Origin: Dethiosulfovibrio russensis
GTDB lineage: Bacteria; Synergistota; Synergistia; Synergistales; Dethiosulfovibrionaceae
Direction: 5' to 3'
Assembly (NCBI RefSeq): GCF_021568855.1
Contig: NZ_JAKGUG010000001.1
Coordinates: forward strand, 1 to 64,000
DNA length: 64,000 bases
Shown: positions 8,484 to 17,241 of the stretch, one piece after another
Numbering within the stretch: the stretch's first letter is position 1
How the letters are laid out: each line of letters starts with the position of its first letter
The notes under the pieces: model-generated
What the model was told of the DNA's origin: nothing
The model's input: only the letters and a program-made list of their open reading frames with translations
Database searches by the model: none
Position numbers and translations under genes: made by a program

Positions 8484-9014
8484 ATGAACGTAGTAGATCC
8501 TAGAGCTCTGTTCTCTCTTTCCTACGGCGTATACTTAGTTAGCAGTGTCAACGAGGACGGTCGTTTCAACGGTCAGATTGCTAACTCGGCCATACAGGTT
8601 TCAGCGGAGCCTCCGACCATCGCTGTGTCCATACATAGAGAAAATCTGACCGGAGAATATATTGAACGCAGTGGCGTTTTTTCACTTTCCGTGCTCGATC
8701 AGACCGTTCCCATGATCTTCATAGGTCCTTTCGGTTTCAAGTGTGGCAGATCTGTGGATAAATTCGTAGATTGTCGCTATAAGATCGGTTCGACCGGCGC
8801 TCCTCTGGTGCTGGATTATGCAGTGGCCACCATGGAGGCGAGGGTTATCTCCGTTACGGAGGTCTACACCCACAAGATTTTTGTTGGAGAGATCGTTGGA
8901 GCCACCGTGGTAGGCGACGGAGACCCCCTTACCTACGCTCAGTATCATACGGTCAAGAAAGGAAAGTCGCCGGCTCATGCCCCGACCCATGCGTTCAACG
9001 AAGTCCCTCGCTGA
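8484..9014 (+). CDS. Flavin reductase-like FMN-binding protein
   Basis: A 176-residue single-domain protein of the flavin-reductase-like (split-barrel) family, which binds FMN and often passes electrons to rubredoxins or flavoproteins in anaerobes. Family motifs are NGQIANSAIQVSAEPPTIAVSI (~28-49), a stretch with GVFSLSVLD, and CGRSVDKF near 90. The C-terminal HTVKKGKSPAHAPT matches the small anaerobe reductases that occur alone or as the N-terminal half of high-molecular-weight rubredoxins. The partner is not evident here. SD GAGGAGG before the ATG. Confidence 0.85.
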   Translation: MNVVDPRALFSLSYGVYLVSSVNEDGRFNGQIANSAIQVSAEPPTIAVSIHRENLTGEYIERSGVFSLSVLDQTVPMIFIGPFGFKCGRSVDKFVDCRYKIGSTGAPLVLDYAVATMEARVISVTEVYTHKIFVGEIVGATVVGDGDPLTYAQYHTVKKGKSPAHAPTHAFNEVPR

Positions 9015-9825
9015 TGTAAATGTCGAGAGACTGGCTCCCTTTCTGGAGGATATATACGATAAGTACAACCGAAAGGACCTGATCCATCCCGATCCTCTGG
9101 AGTTTCTCTATGATTATTCCAGGGTAGAGGATCGCGAGATAGTCGGCTTGATAGCCTCGTCCCTGGCTTACGGGCGGGTCGCCCAGATACTGAAGAGCGT
9201 TTCTAGCGTCCTTGCTGCCATGGGTAGCTCTCCCTTCGATTTCGTGGTCTCCGGCGATCGCTCCTTATGGATGAGGTGTTTTTCCGATTTTCGTCATCGT
9301 TTTTCTGGAAGCGACGATATGGTAGGCCTTCTCTGTGGAGTAAGGAGAGCGATCGACCTTTACGGTTCTCTGGATCGAACGATGGAGCGGGCGTTGATAG
9401 AGACGGATTCGGTCTTTCAGGGTTACGGTAGATTTGCGGAATGGCTCGTGGGGAAGGAGAAAAAGAACTCTCTGCTTCCCTTACCGGGGAGAGGGAGCGC
9501 CTGTAAGAGGCTGATGCTGTATTTTCGTTGGATGGTCCGTAGAGATGAGGTGGACCCCGGAGGCTGGTCCTCTCTTTCTCCATCGGACCTGGTAGTTCCC
9601 CTCGATACCCATATGCATAAGATAGCTCGCGTTTTAGGTTTTACATCTAGAAAGAACGGTGATTTCAGGACTGCCGTCGAGGTCACCGAGGCCTTCGGAC
9701 TCATTGACCCGGGAGATCCTGTGAAGTACGATTTTGCTTTGACCAGGTTCGGTATAAGGGACGATATGGAGTTGAAGGCTCTTTTTGAGGAGGTAAGACC
9801 AAAGGTAGGTGGTATCGTTGGATAA
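8977..9825 (+). CDS. TIGR02757-family protein of unknown function
   Basis: A 282-residue protein resembling the TIGR02757 (DUF2400) family, whose members often sit near DNA-metabolism genes. Seen motifs: LIHPDPLEFLYDY near 35, IASSLAYGRVAQI near 57, KRLMLYFRWMVRRDEVDPGGW near 170, and PLDTHMHKIARVLGF near 206. The His/Asp of the last motif and the helix-rich layout recall HhH-type DNA glycosylase folds, but no catalytic role is established. It overlaps the preceding gene by 38 bases (ATG 8977; a second in-frame ATG at 8989 is as good) and overlaps the exonuclease gene downstream. Confidence 0.75.
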   Translation: MPRPMRSTKSLADVNVERLAPFLEDIYDKYNRKDLIHPDPLEFLYDYSRVEDREIVGLIASSLAYGRVAQILKSVSSVLAAMGSSPFDFVVSGDRSLWMRCFSDFRHRFSGSDDMVGLLCGVRRAIDLYGSLDRTMERALIETDSVFQGYGRFAEWLVGKEKKNSLLPLPGRGSACKRLMLYFRWMVRRDEVDPGGWSSLSPSDLVVPLDTHMHKIARVLGFTSRKNGDFRTAVEVTEAFGLIDPGDPVKYDFALTRFGIRDDMELKALFEEVRPKVGGIVG

Positions 9826-10399
9826 AAGTCTTTGGGATTCCGGTTTCGTCGCGATAGACGTGGAGACCACAGGGCTTTCCAGTAGATGGGACAGAATAGT
9901 GGAGATAGGTGCGATCAGGTTTACCCCTGGCTCGGAGACAGAGTCCTTTCAGACCTTCGTGTCTCCAGGTAGACCTATACCTTTCGAGGCGGTGGCGATA
10001 CACGGGATAACAGACGAGATGGTCGAGGGGGCTCCGAGTCTTTCGGAGGCTTCAGTAGCTTTGGCGAGCTTCCTGAAGGAAGAAGAGCCGATGGTGTTCC
10101 ATAATCCGTCCTTTGACCTGAGTTTTTTGGACGCCAATATGATAGATATAAAGGGATCGTGGAATACCACACCGGTTTTTGACACCTGTGGGTTGGCCCG
10201 GAAGGCTTTCCCCGGCATAAGAGGATACAGTTTAGTTGCCCTGGCCCGTCACTTTGGACTTTCCGGAGGAGGGCATCATAGAGCTTTAGAGGATTGCAGG
10301 TATAGCGCGTCACTTTTTAATCGTATATTGGAAGCTATAGACGGCCTCCGTTGTATGAGTCTGAAAAATCTGATATCGGACTACAGCTTTAAGCGTTAA
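9809..10399 (+). CDS. DnaQ-type 3'-5' exonuclease
   Basis: A 196-residue DEDDh exonuclease related to the epsilon proofreading subunit of DNA polymerase III. Exo I is AIDVETTGLSSRWDRIVEIGAI (~15-36), Exo II is FHNPSFDLSFLD (~98-109), and Exo III with the catalytic His is GGGHHRALEDCRYSASLF (~154-171). It is a stand-alone nuclease domain and could act in proofreading or RNA/DNA turnover. The start is GTG at 9809, overlapping the previous gene by 17 bases; a TTG at 9818 is an alternative. The overlap suggests an operon with the TIGR02757 gene. Confidence 0.88.
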   Translation: MVSLDKSLWDSGFVAIDVETTGLSSRWDRIVEIGAIRFTPGSETESFQTFVSPGRPIPFEAVAIHGITDEMVEGAPSLSEASVALASFLKEEEPMVFHNPSFDLSFLDANMIDIKGSWNTTPVFDTCGLARKAFPGIRGYSLVALARHFGLSGGGHHRALEDCRYSASLFNRILEAIDGLRCMSLKNLISDYSFKR

Positions 10400-10776
10400 C
10401 GGAACTTGTTGAGGGTTTTCAGCACTCTTGGGACCTCGAAGGGCTTTACGATAAAGTCCTGAGCGCCAGCCTCTATGGCTTTCACCACCATGGGCTTTTC
10501 GCCTCTGGCGCTGATGATCACTATCTTTGCGTCCGGATCGATTTGACGTATCCTCTTGGTGGCTTCCAAGCCATCCATGAGAGGCATGGTTATGTCCATT
10601 ATGACGAGTTCCGGATGTATGCTTTTGTAGAGCCTCATGGCCTCTTCGCCGTTTTCCGCTTCCCCGGCCACGAGAAAACCGTTATCCTCTATCAGTCTTT
10701 TCAGCATAGCTCTTATGAAGGCGGCATCGTCCACTATCAAAACCTTTTTGAATATGCTTTTTTTGTCCGACGTCAT
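10396..10776 (-). CDS. Single-domain response regulator (CheY-like)
   Basis: A 126-residue receiver domain without an output domain. Acidic pocket VDDAAF, phospho-acceptor Asp in LVIMDITMPLMDGLEATKRI, the switch Ser in VIISARG and the conserved Lys in DFIVKPFE are all present. The frame is open for 38 more codons upstream, but the ATG at 10776 has GAGGAGG 8 bases before it and begins the domain correctly. It ends 4 bases inside the convergent exonuclease gene. It may serve chemotaxis or a phosphorelay; no partner kinase is adjacent. Confidence 0.9.
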   Translation of the reverse strand: MTSDKKSIFKKVLIVDDAAFIRAMLKRLIEDNGFLVAGEAENGEEAMRLYKSIHPELVIMDITMPLMDGLEATKRIRQIDPDAKIVIISARGEKPMVVKAIEAGAQDFIVKPFEVPRVLKTLNKFR

Positions 10777-10839
10777 GTAGAAGTCCTCCTCTCCGCTTTT
10801 TCGGGATATAGTTTTGTACTTTGCCAAGGAGATGTCTTT

Positions 10840-11025
10840 ATGAAAAAACACCTGATAAGAGTATGGAAGAGCACTCATTGGGGACACCAAATTGCCATGT
10901 TGTTTTTCGTTATATTCCTGGCTTTAACGATGGTTTTCGTCGTGGACGTCCTAAGCCATCCCGGTCGAAGCTGGACTGAATCTTTGTTGGTGAAGATGAT
11001 AGTAGAACGCAGAGTTCAGGATTAA
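10840..11025 (+). CDS. Small single-span membrane protein (61 residues)
   Basis: ATG at 10840 follows AAGGAGATG by 6 bases. The product has a basic N-terminus (MKKHLIRVWKSTHWGHQ), one strongly hydrophobic helix at about residues 19-36 (AMLFFVIFLALTMVFVV) and a charged tail ending KMIVERRVQD. It is divergent from the CheY-like gene (start 10776) and ends 4 bases inside the MFS gene that converges on it. The good SD, the transmembrane pattern and the tight fit between neighbours support a real gene. Function unknown. Confidence 0.65.
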   Translation: MKKHLIRVWKSTHWGHQIAMLFFVIFLALTMVFVVDVLSHPGRSWTESLLVKMIVERRVQD

Positions 11026-12281
11026 TACTGATAAGGCCGTCTCATTATACCCTTTTGTCTGCCCCTGTCCACGTCGACGAAGGATAGAAGGAAAAGTCCG
11101 ATTATGAAGGTGCTTCCGATGGCTAAAACCGCCAGCCTCGGGGATCCGGTCAGCTGGGTTATTATTCCGAAAGCTGCCGGACCGGCGATGCCGGCGAATT
11201 TGCTCGATATGTCGTAAAAGCCGAAGAACTCGGCGCTTCTTTCCGGAGGTAGCATCGATGCATATATGCTTCTGCTGATGGCCTGGGCTCCACCCTGTAC
11301 CATTCCCACCGATATGGCTAGTATCCAGAAATGCAGGGAAGTCTTCATCCAGTAGGCTCCTACTGCTATCAGCAGATACCACGATAACGCTCCATACAGG
11401 CTTTTCTTGCTGCCTACCTTTTTTGCTATTCTTCCGAAGAGCAGTGAGAAGGGAATGCCTATGAACTGGGTGGTCAACAGCGCCATGACCAGTGATTTTC
11501 GGTCAATGCCTACCTGGGCTCCGAATATGGCGGACATCCTTATTACCGTCCCTATACCGTCGTTGTATAACCAGAAGGCAAGCAGAAAAACGAATGCGTC
11601 CCTGTACTCTCTGATCTCCCGAAATGTCTTAGCCAGGGAAGCGAAGGTTCCCATTTTCTCCGAACCACCGGGGAACGCCCTTCGAGGTTCCGGAACTGCC
11701 ACCATCAGAGGGATGGTGAAGGCAGTCCACCAGAGACCTACGGAGACGAAGGAAAGCCTTGCTCCCAGTGCCCCGGGAAAGATAGCCATTAGGCCCAAAT
11801 TGAGGGCTAGGACGGTTCCTCCTCCCAGGTATCCCATAGCGTACCCTCTGGTGGATATCTCGTCCATTTTGTCGAGGGGGGCTATGTGGGGCAAAAGAGA
11901 ATCGTAACATATGGCGGAACCCGAAAACCCTACGGAGCCTAAGACCAAGAGGAAAAGAGCTATCTTCCAATCTCCGGATCCTACCGACCCCATCGCTAAT
12001 GCCGAGAGAGCTCCTAACACTGTGAATATGGCGACGATCTTCTTCCTTATGGACCTGATATCGGCGAAGGTTCCCAGAAAAGGGGCTAGAAAAGCCCCTA
12101 TAAGGAGGCCTAGAGAGGACGCATATCCCCAATAAGCTGTGGCAGACGACGGAGATAGCGTGGATGCCGCTACCTGTTGGAAGTATATCGGGTATATAAC
12201 TGCCATTATAGTCGTGGCGAATGCGGAATTGCCTACGTCGTAAAGGCACCATGCTAGGATGGAACGTTTTTTTTCTTTCAT
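11022..12281 (-). CDS. MFS transporter, UMF1/Atg22-like
   Basis: A 419-residue, 12-helix transporter. The N-terminus AWCLYDVGNSAFATTIMAVIYPIYF is the signature of the UMF1 (Atg22-like) family of the major facilitator superfamily; the intracellular loop is GTFADIRSIRKK near 90. Members are putative amino-acid or metabolite exporters, but the substrate is unknown. SD CGGAGG precedes the ATG. Divergent from the dCMP deaminase gene with 87 bases between. Confidence 0.85.
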   Translation of the reverse strand: MKEKKRSILAWCLYDVGNSAFATTIMAVIYPIYFQQVAASTLSPSSATAYWGYASSLGLLIGAFLAPFLGTFADIRSIRKKIVAIFTVLGALSALAMGSVGSGDWKIALFLLVLGSVGFSGSAICYDSLLPHIAPLDKMDEISTRGYAMGYLGGGTVLALNLGLMAIFPGALGARLSFVSVGLWWTAFTIPLMVAVPEPRRAFPGGSEKMGTFASLAKTFREIREYRDAFVFLLAFWLYNDGIGTVIRMSAIFGAQVGIDRKSLVMALLTTQFIGIPFSLLFGRIAKKVGSKKSLYGALSWYLLIAVGAYWMKTSLHFWILAISVGMVQGGAQAISRSIYASMLPPERSAEFFGFYDISSKFAGIAGPAAFGIITQLTGSPRLAVLAIGSTFIIGLFLLSFVDVDRGRQKGIMRRPYQY

Positions 12282-12368
12282 TCTGTCCTCCGTGAGACGA
12301 TATTTTTATTTCGTGAATGGTACGTCCGTGCCGAGTTCTACCACGTAGATGTCGAGGAAGGGGTCTTC

Positions 12369-12854
12369 ATGATGAAACACATACGTCCCGACTGGGACAC
12401 TTATTTTATCAAAATAGCTCAGGTGGTGTCGGATAGATCTACCTGTCTCAGGCGTCGTTACGGCGCCGTCTTGGTAAAGGATCACGTTATAATAAGCACC
12501 GGTTATAACGGGGCCTGTCGAGGAGAACCTAACTGCGTCGATGTTGGAATATGTCGCAGAGAGGCTTTGAAAATCCCTAAAGGAGAGAGGTACGAGCTCT
12601 GTGTTGCAGTTCACGCGGAGCAAAACGCTATAATAAACGGAGATCCAGAGAAGATGGTCGGTGGAACCATATACATAGCGGGGGTTAACGCCTCCGATGG
12701 GACGCTGGCCAATGGAGAACCATGTATGTTGTGTCGCAGGATGATAAAAAACGCCAGAATTGAGAGGGTGGTATTCCAGAATACGGACGGTACTATCTCT
12801 TCCGTCGCTGTAGAGGATATGAAGGAGCCGTCCTTCAAAAAAGACGTCGAATAG
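12369..12854 (+). CDS. dCMP deaminase
   Basis: A 161-residue zinc deaminase of the ComEB/dCMP deaminase family that turns dCMP into dUMP for thymidylate synthesis. The zinc/catalytic motifs are VHAEQNAII (~80-88) and PCMLCRRMI (~118-126). The N-terminal RPDWDTYFIKIAQVVSDRSTCLRRRYGAVLVKD and the GYNGACRGEPNC segment are typical. ATG at 12369 or 12372 follows AGGAAGGGG. An HD-domain gene follows after 11 bases, so the two may form a nucleotide-related operon. Confidence 0.92.
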   Translation: MMKHIRPDWDTYFIKIAQVVSDRSTCLRRRYGAVLVKDHVIISTGYNGACRGEPNCVDVGICRREALKIPKGERYELCVAVHAEQNAIINGDPEKMVGGTIYIAGVNASDGTLANGEPCMLCRRMIKNARIERVVFQNTDGTISSVAVEDMKEPSFKKDVE

Positions 12855-12865
12855 GAGGGATTCGT

Positions 12866-13444
12866 ATGACCGTAACCAGAGAAAATGCGTGGGAGCTCTT
12901 GAAGGAGTATAACGAGGACGAGGGACATCTCAGACATGCCCTGGCTGTGGAGGCCTGTATGAGATATTTTGCCTCTAAGTCGGGAGAGGATGAGGATATC
13001 TGGGGGCTTGCCGGGCTCGTTCACGACCTTGATTGGGAAAGGGTTTCAGAAAAGGAGCCGGAAAACCATACCAAGTTAGCCGCCGCTGTTCTGGAGGAGA
13101 AGGGGTACTCTGAGGAGGTGATCAGGGCTGTTCAAGCTCACGGTTGGGGAATCTGTTCCGACGTGGAGCCTCTGTCCGAGATGGAAAAAACTCTCTACTC
13201 CGTGGACGAGTTGACCGGTTTGGTCATGACCACGGCTTTGGTGAGACCGAGTCGATCTCTTTCGGATCTTTCAGTGAAGTCTGTGAAGAAGAAATGGAAG
13301 GATAAGAGATTCGCCGCAGGGGTGGACAGAGAGCTCATAGAGAGAGGAGCCGCCATGATGGGAATCGAGCTGACCGACCTGATAGATGGGGTTATACAGG
13401 CCATGAGGCCTATAGAAAAAGATCTGGGGCTTGGCGCCTCTTAA
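12866..13444 (+). CDS. HD-domain hydrolase-like protein
   Basis: A 192-residue HD-superfamily protein. The metal-binding His is in GHLRHALAVEACM near 19, the HD pair in LVHDLDWERV near 54 and a further His in AHGWG near 94, followed by a conserved Asp in YSVDELTGLV near 113. This arrangement belongs to small predicted hydrolases of the YedJ/HDIG-like type, acting on phosphate esters. The real substrate is unknown. An SD (AATAGGAGGG) lies 6 bases before the ATG. Confidence 0.8.
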   Translation: MTVTRENAWELLKEYNEDEGHLRHALAVEACMRYFASKSGEDEDIWGLAGLVHDLDWERVSEKEPENHTKLAAAVLEEKGYSEEVIRAVQAHGWGICSDVEPLSEMEKTLYSVDELTGLVMTTALVRPSRSLSDLSVKSVKKKWKDKRFAAGVDRELIERGAAMMGIELTDLIDGVIQAMRPIEKDLGLGAS

Positions 13445-13565
13445 TGTGATCTATAGGAGTTTTATGTATATATGCCGATGAGATTCTCTCTCATCGAGAG
13501 GTATACTAGATACCCTAGAGGCTGGGCTTTGCTCGGCCTCCTTTCTTAGCGAGGAGGCTGATATC

Positions 13566-14201
13566 GTGGAAAAGATCACAGTTGTACTGGCGGACGATCA
13601 TCCTTTGACCAGGCAGGGATTGAAGGCCTATTTGGCCAGAGAGAGCGGTGTGGAGCTGGTCGGAGAGGCTTCAGATGGCAAAGAGGCCTGGGAAATGATA
13701 GAGGAACTTCGTCCTAGAGTGGCTTTGTTGGATATCCGTATGCCGGTGGAGGACGGAATCTCCTTGGCTAGAAAGATAAAGGATGCCGGTCTTCCTGTCG
13801 CTCCCGTGATGCTGACGTCTTACGATTCTCAGCAGTATGTTCTGGCATCCCTGAGGGCTGGAGCCAAGGGCTTTCTCCTGAAGACAACATCGCCGGAAGC
13901 ATTGGCCAAGGCGCTTCAGACGGTGGTATCCGGTGGCCTTTATCTCGATAGTGAGGTCGCTTCCGCCATGGGAGAGGTCCCTCAGATGGAGGACCTTTCG
14001 CCGAGAGAGAGGGAGGTTTTGCTCTTTGCTGCCAGAGGACTTTCCAGCAAAGAGGTAGCGTCTCAGCTTTTCATAAGCGAGAGGACCGTACAGACTCATC
14101 TGGCCTCCATCTACGATAAATTAGGGGCACACAATAAGACGGAGGCCATGTTATTAGCTTTGAAGTACGGCCTTTTGACCTTGGAGGAGTTGATAGAATG
14201 A
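13566..14201 (+). CDS. NarL/LuxR-family response regulator
   Basis: A 211-residue two-domain regulator. The receiver has the acidic pair in LADDHPLTRQG, phospho-Asp in VALLDIRMPVEDG (~57), Thr in VMLTSYD and Lys in GFLLKTTSPEA. The C-terminal LuxR-type helix-turn-helix is LSPREREVLLFAARGLSSKEVA and ISERTVQTHLASIYDKLG. GTG start at 13566 with GAGGAGG 9 bases upstream. The next gene, its probable kinase, overlaps by 4 bases. Target genes unknown. Confidence 0.94.
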   Translation: MEKITVVLADDHPLTRQGLKAYLARESGVELVGEASDGKEAWEMIEELRPRVALLDIRMPVEDGISLARKIKDAGLPVAPVMLTSYDSQQYVLASLRAGAKGFLLKTTSPEALAKALQTVVSGGLYLDSEVASAMGEVPQMEDLSPREREVLLFAARGLSSKEVASQLFISERTVQTHLASIYDKLGAHNKTEAMLLALKYGLLTLEELIE

Positions 14202-15580
14202 TCCGAAGGGGCATGCCTATAAGATGGAGTCTTTCCGCTATATTTCTGATAGCAGTGCTCCTTCCGACAGCTGCTGTATTGGTCACAGCCGGAATAGGTA
14301 TAGTCCATCACGATAGGGCGATGAAGAGGGTTATGGCTTCTTACGTGGAGAATTTAGCCGATAACGTGGCTTCCAGAGTTGATCTAGAAGATTCCAAGTG
14401 GGTTTTGCCCACTCCGATGGTAGAGCTTTTACGGCAGCTTCAGGTCTTTTCCTGGGGGCCTTCATTGCCGGGATGGGTGGTCGTGGTAGACGGAGATGGC
14501 AAGATCCTGTTGGCCTCTCCAGGAGCGGAGGTCACCTTCAAACGGCTTTGGCGGAAGGACGTTCCAATAGGCAGAGCAGTCGAGCTCATGGACGATAGGG
14601 GTGATCGCTACACAGTGGCGGTGTATCCCGCCGCGTCTACCTTCGTCGTAGCGGCGGTCGCCTGGAATCAGCTGATGGGGCCTATGGTACAGGCATCCAG
14701 GCTCTGGTCCATCCTGATAGGGGCGGTGATAGTTGCGTCGGTGATATCCGGAGTTATGTTATGGCGGTGGGCCATAGGCCCTATAAAGGGACTTTCTGAC
14801 GAGCTTACCGATCTCAAATGGGGATGCGAGGTCCCTGTCGCCGATGACAGCCGAAGCACAATCTGGGAGGTTCGCCATCTCAGAACGGTACTCTGTCGTC
14901 TTTCCAGAGCCGCCCGGGAAAGGGTCGAGCTTTGGAATCGTTATCTTCAGGATGTCGTGAGGGTTCAGGAAAGCGAAAAATCTCGGATAGCCAGGGATAT
15001 ACACGATGGGCCAGTTCAGGAGGTCACGGCCCTTATACAGAGGATAAGGCTCGCCTCTCTCGATCCTGTCGAGAAAAGAGAGGATCATCTTCGTCTTGCC
15101 GAGGACATCGGTAAGGAAACCATAAGACAGCTTAGGGAGATGTGCAATCAACTATCCCCTCCATGGCTTGATCTCGGTATGAAACATGCGTTAGACGAAT
15201 TGTCCGACAGGCTTTCGAGACATCTGGGGTTGTTCGTCCAGCTCGACATATCCGACGACGTCGAGGAAGACCCCGACGTGATCCTGGCTTTTTTCAGGAT
15301 CATACAGGAGGCCATCCATAATTCTTCCAGACATGGAGGGGCTAAGAACGTCGATATAGAGATATCAGGGGACGAAGAAAACACCTATCTCTCAATAAAG
15401 GACGATGGTTCGGGGTTTCAGTGGCCGGAGGATTTTGAGTTGCTTCGTTCGACTGGGCATCGAGGCTTGTTGAATATGAGGGAAAGGATAGAGTTGATAG
15501 GTGGTTCGATGAGAGCGGAGACCTCGCCGGGTGAAGGGTGTTCTCTTTTTTTCACCGTTCCTGTAATCGGTCGAACGTGA
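14198..15580 (+). CDS. Sensor histidine kinase (NarX/HisKA_3 type)
   Basis: A 460-residue membrane kinase paired with the preceding regulator (4-base overlap). Two membrane helices (~12-32 and ~170-190) enclose a periplasmic sensing region of about 135 residues. A HAMP-like linker follows. The HisKA_3 H-box is SRIARDIHDGPVQEVTALIQRI near 265, and the ATP-binding region includes IIQEAIHNSSRHGGAKNV (N-box), DDGSGF and GHRGLLNMRERIELIGG. The signal is not deducible from sequence. Confidence 0.93.
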   Translation: MIRRGMPIRWSLSAIFLIAVLLPTAAVLVTAGIGIVHHDRAMKRVMASYVENLADNVASRVDLEDSKWVLPTPMVELLRQLQVFSWGPSLPGWVVVVDGDGKILLASPGAEVTFKRLWRKDVPIGRAVELMDDRGDRYTVAVYPAASTFVVAAVAWNQLMGPMVQASRLWSILIGAVIVASVISGVMLWRWAIGPIKGLSDELTDLKWGCEVPVADDSRSTIWEVRHLRTVLCRLSRAARERVELWNRYLQDVVRVQESEKSRIARDIHDGPVQEVTALIQRIRLASLDPVEKREDHLRLAEDIGKETIRQLREMCNQLSPPWLDLGMKHALDELSDRLSRHLGLFVQLDISDDVEEDPDVILAFFRIIQEAIHNSSRHGGAKNVDIEISGDEENTYLSIKDDGSGFQWPEDFELLRSTGHRGLLNMRERIELIGGSMRAETSPGEGCSLFFTVPVIGRT

Positions 15581-15639
15581 TAGGATCTTGTCGTTTATAC
15601 TTATATTGAATCGATATATCCTTTTGAGGAGGTGTTCTT

Positions 15640-17241
15640 ATGAGGTTGAAAGTCTTGGGAGCTGCCGAAGAGGTTACAGGGTCCAGCTATATGCTGGAGG
15701 TCGCCGAACGTAGGATTCTCATCGACTGTGGACTTCATCAGGGCAGAAACGAGGAAGAGAGAAACAGAGAGCCCTTTCACTTCGACCCCCTGTCCTTGGA
15801 TGTCGTTCTTTTGACCCACGCTCACATAGACCATACAGGAAGGGTCCCTCTTTTGGTCAAACAGGGATTCTCCGGCAAGGTCATGTCAACCTTGCCCACA
15901 GTGGAGCTTACCGAGGTCCTGTGGCGGGATTCTGCCCGCCTCATGAAAGAAGAGGCCGAGTGGAAGACCAAGAAGAACGCTCGCAAGGGACTTCCCGCGG
16001 TGGAGCCTCTTTTCGAGGACGAGGACGTCTCCGAGGCGTTGAGCCTTTTGGCGCCGGTTACATATGACGACAAAATAGAGCTGTTCCCCGAGGTGTTCGT
16101 CAGGTTCAGAGACGCAGGACATATAATGGGAAGTGCCATACTCGAGATATGGGTGACCGAGAAAGAGGAGACGGTGAAAATAGTCTTCAGCGGTGATCTC
16201 GGCCCTCAGAAGACCGTGATGGAGAGGACCCCAGCTGTGATAACCGGGGCCGACTATGTCGTAATAGAGTCCACTTACGGCGACAGGGAGCATAAGACTA
16301 ACGAGGAAAGCCGCGATGAGTTCCAGACTCTCATGAGACAGATACTCGCCAAGAAGGCGAAGGTCTTTATTCCCACCTTCGTCGTGGACAGGGCGCAGAG
16401 GGTGGCCTACGAACTGATGCTCATTCAGGATCAGGGGCTCGGTAAGGACATTCCCATATACTTCGATTCACCTATGGGAGTAAAGGCCACGAAGATATAC
16501 GAGGATCATCTCGATCTCTGTTCCAGCGAGATACAGGAATATCGTCATAAGGGGAACCATCCTTTTTCACCGGAAAGGTTGACCTACGTCTCCTCCGTCG
16601 AGGACTCTCAGGCCATAAACGACGTGGATCACGCCATAGTCCTTGCTGGAAGCGGTATGTGCAACGGTGGCAGAATAGTTCATCATCTGAAACACGGTAT
16701 ATGGAATCCTGAAAATCACGTGGTTTTCGTAGGCTATCAGGCGGTGGGGACCCTGGGACGCCGTCTGGTGGAGGGGCAGAAAAAGCTCCGTATCGCAGGA
16801 GAGGACGTTACCGTTAGGGCTCAGCTGCATACCATAAACGGTTTCTCCGCTCACGCAGATCGCAGGGATCTCCTTAAGTGGGCGGATAACTTCTCCGATA
16901 ACTCTCCCACTTTTTTGGTCACCCATGGAGAACCTAAATCGGCCAACGCTCTCGCCGATGGACTGACGGAAAAGGGGTTTCAGGCTATAGTTCCATCGGT
17001 TGACCAAGAGTTCGAACTTAGCCCCAACAAGCGTGAAAGGGAGGAGAGGATAGTTTTATCCACCCCTCAGAGAGACGTCTCTTCCTACGTGGAGTTGGCC
17101 AGAGCTTTGGACGATATAGCTGCCATAACCGGTCGACTGACCGAGACAGCCTCCAAGATCAACGATATAGACCAGACCCTTCCAATGCTTAAGTCCGTCA
17201 AGATCCTGCTGGAAACGGTCTCGAATAAGTCGAAGTGCTGA
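15640..17241 (+). CDS. Metallo-beta-lactamase/beta-CASP ribonuclease-like protein
   Basis: A 533-residue protein of the RNA-processing beta-CASP family (CPSF73-like). Metal motif 2 is THAHIDHTGR (~64-73), motif 3 His in DAGHIMGSAILEI (~158), motif 4 Asp in FSGDLG (~180). The beta-CASP part contains IESTYGDREH, IPTFVVDRAQRV and GSGMCNGGRIVHHLKH, with the final His motifs in NGFSAHADRRDL and VTHGEP. A C-terminal extension of about 60 residues looks coiled-coil-like (TGRLTETASKINDIDQ). Probable endo/exoribonuclease; the target is unknown. SD GAGGAGGTG before the ATG. Confidence 0.9.
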   Translation: MRLKVLGAAEEVTGSSYMLEVAERRILIDCGLHQGRNEEERNREPFHFDPLSLDVVLLTHAHIDHTGRVPLLVKQGFSGKVMSTLPTVELTEVLWRDSARLMKEEAEWKTKKNARKGLPAVEPLFEDEDVSEALSLLAPVTYDDKIELFPEVFVRFRDAGHIMGSAILEIWVTEKEETVKIVFSGDLGPQKTVMERTPAVITGADYVVIESTYGDREHKTNEESRDEFQTLMRQILAKKAKVFIPTFVVDRAQRVAYELMLIQDQGLGKDIPIYFDSPMGVKATKIYEDHLDLCSSEIQEYRHKGNHPFSPERLTYVSSVEDSQAINDVDHAIVLAGSGMCNGGRIVHHLKHGIWNPENHVVFVGYQAVGTLGRRLVEGQKKLRIAGEDVTVRAQLHTINGFSAHADRRDLLKWADNFSDNSPTFLVTHGEPKSANALADGLTEKGFQAIVPSVDQEFELSPNKREREERIVLSTPQRDVSSYVELARALDDIAAITGRLTETASKINDIDQTLPMLKSVKILLETVSNKSKC

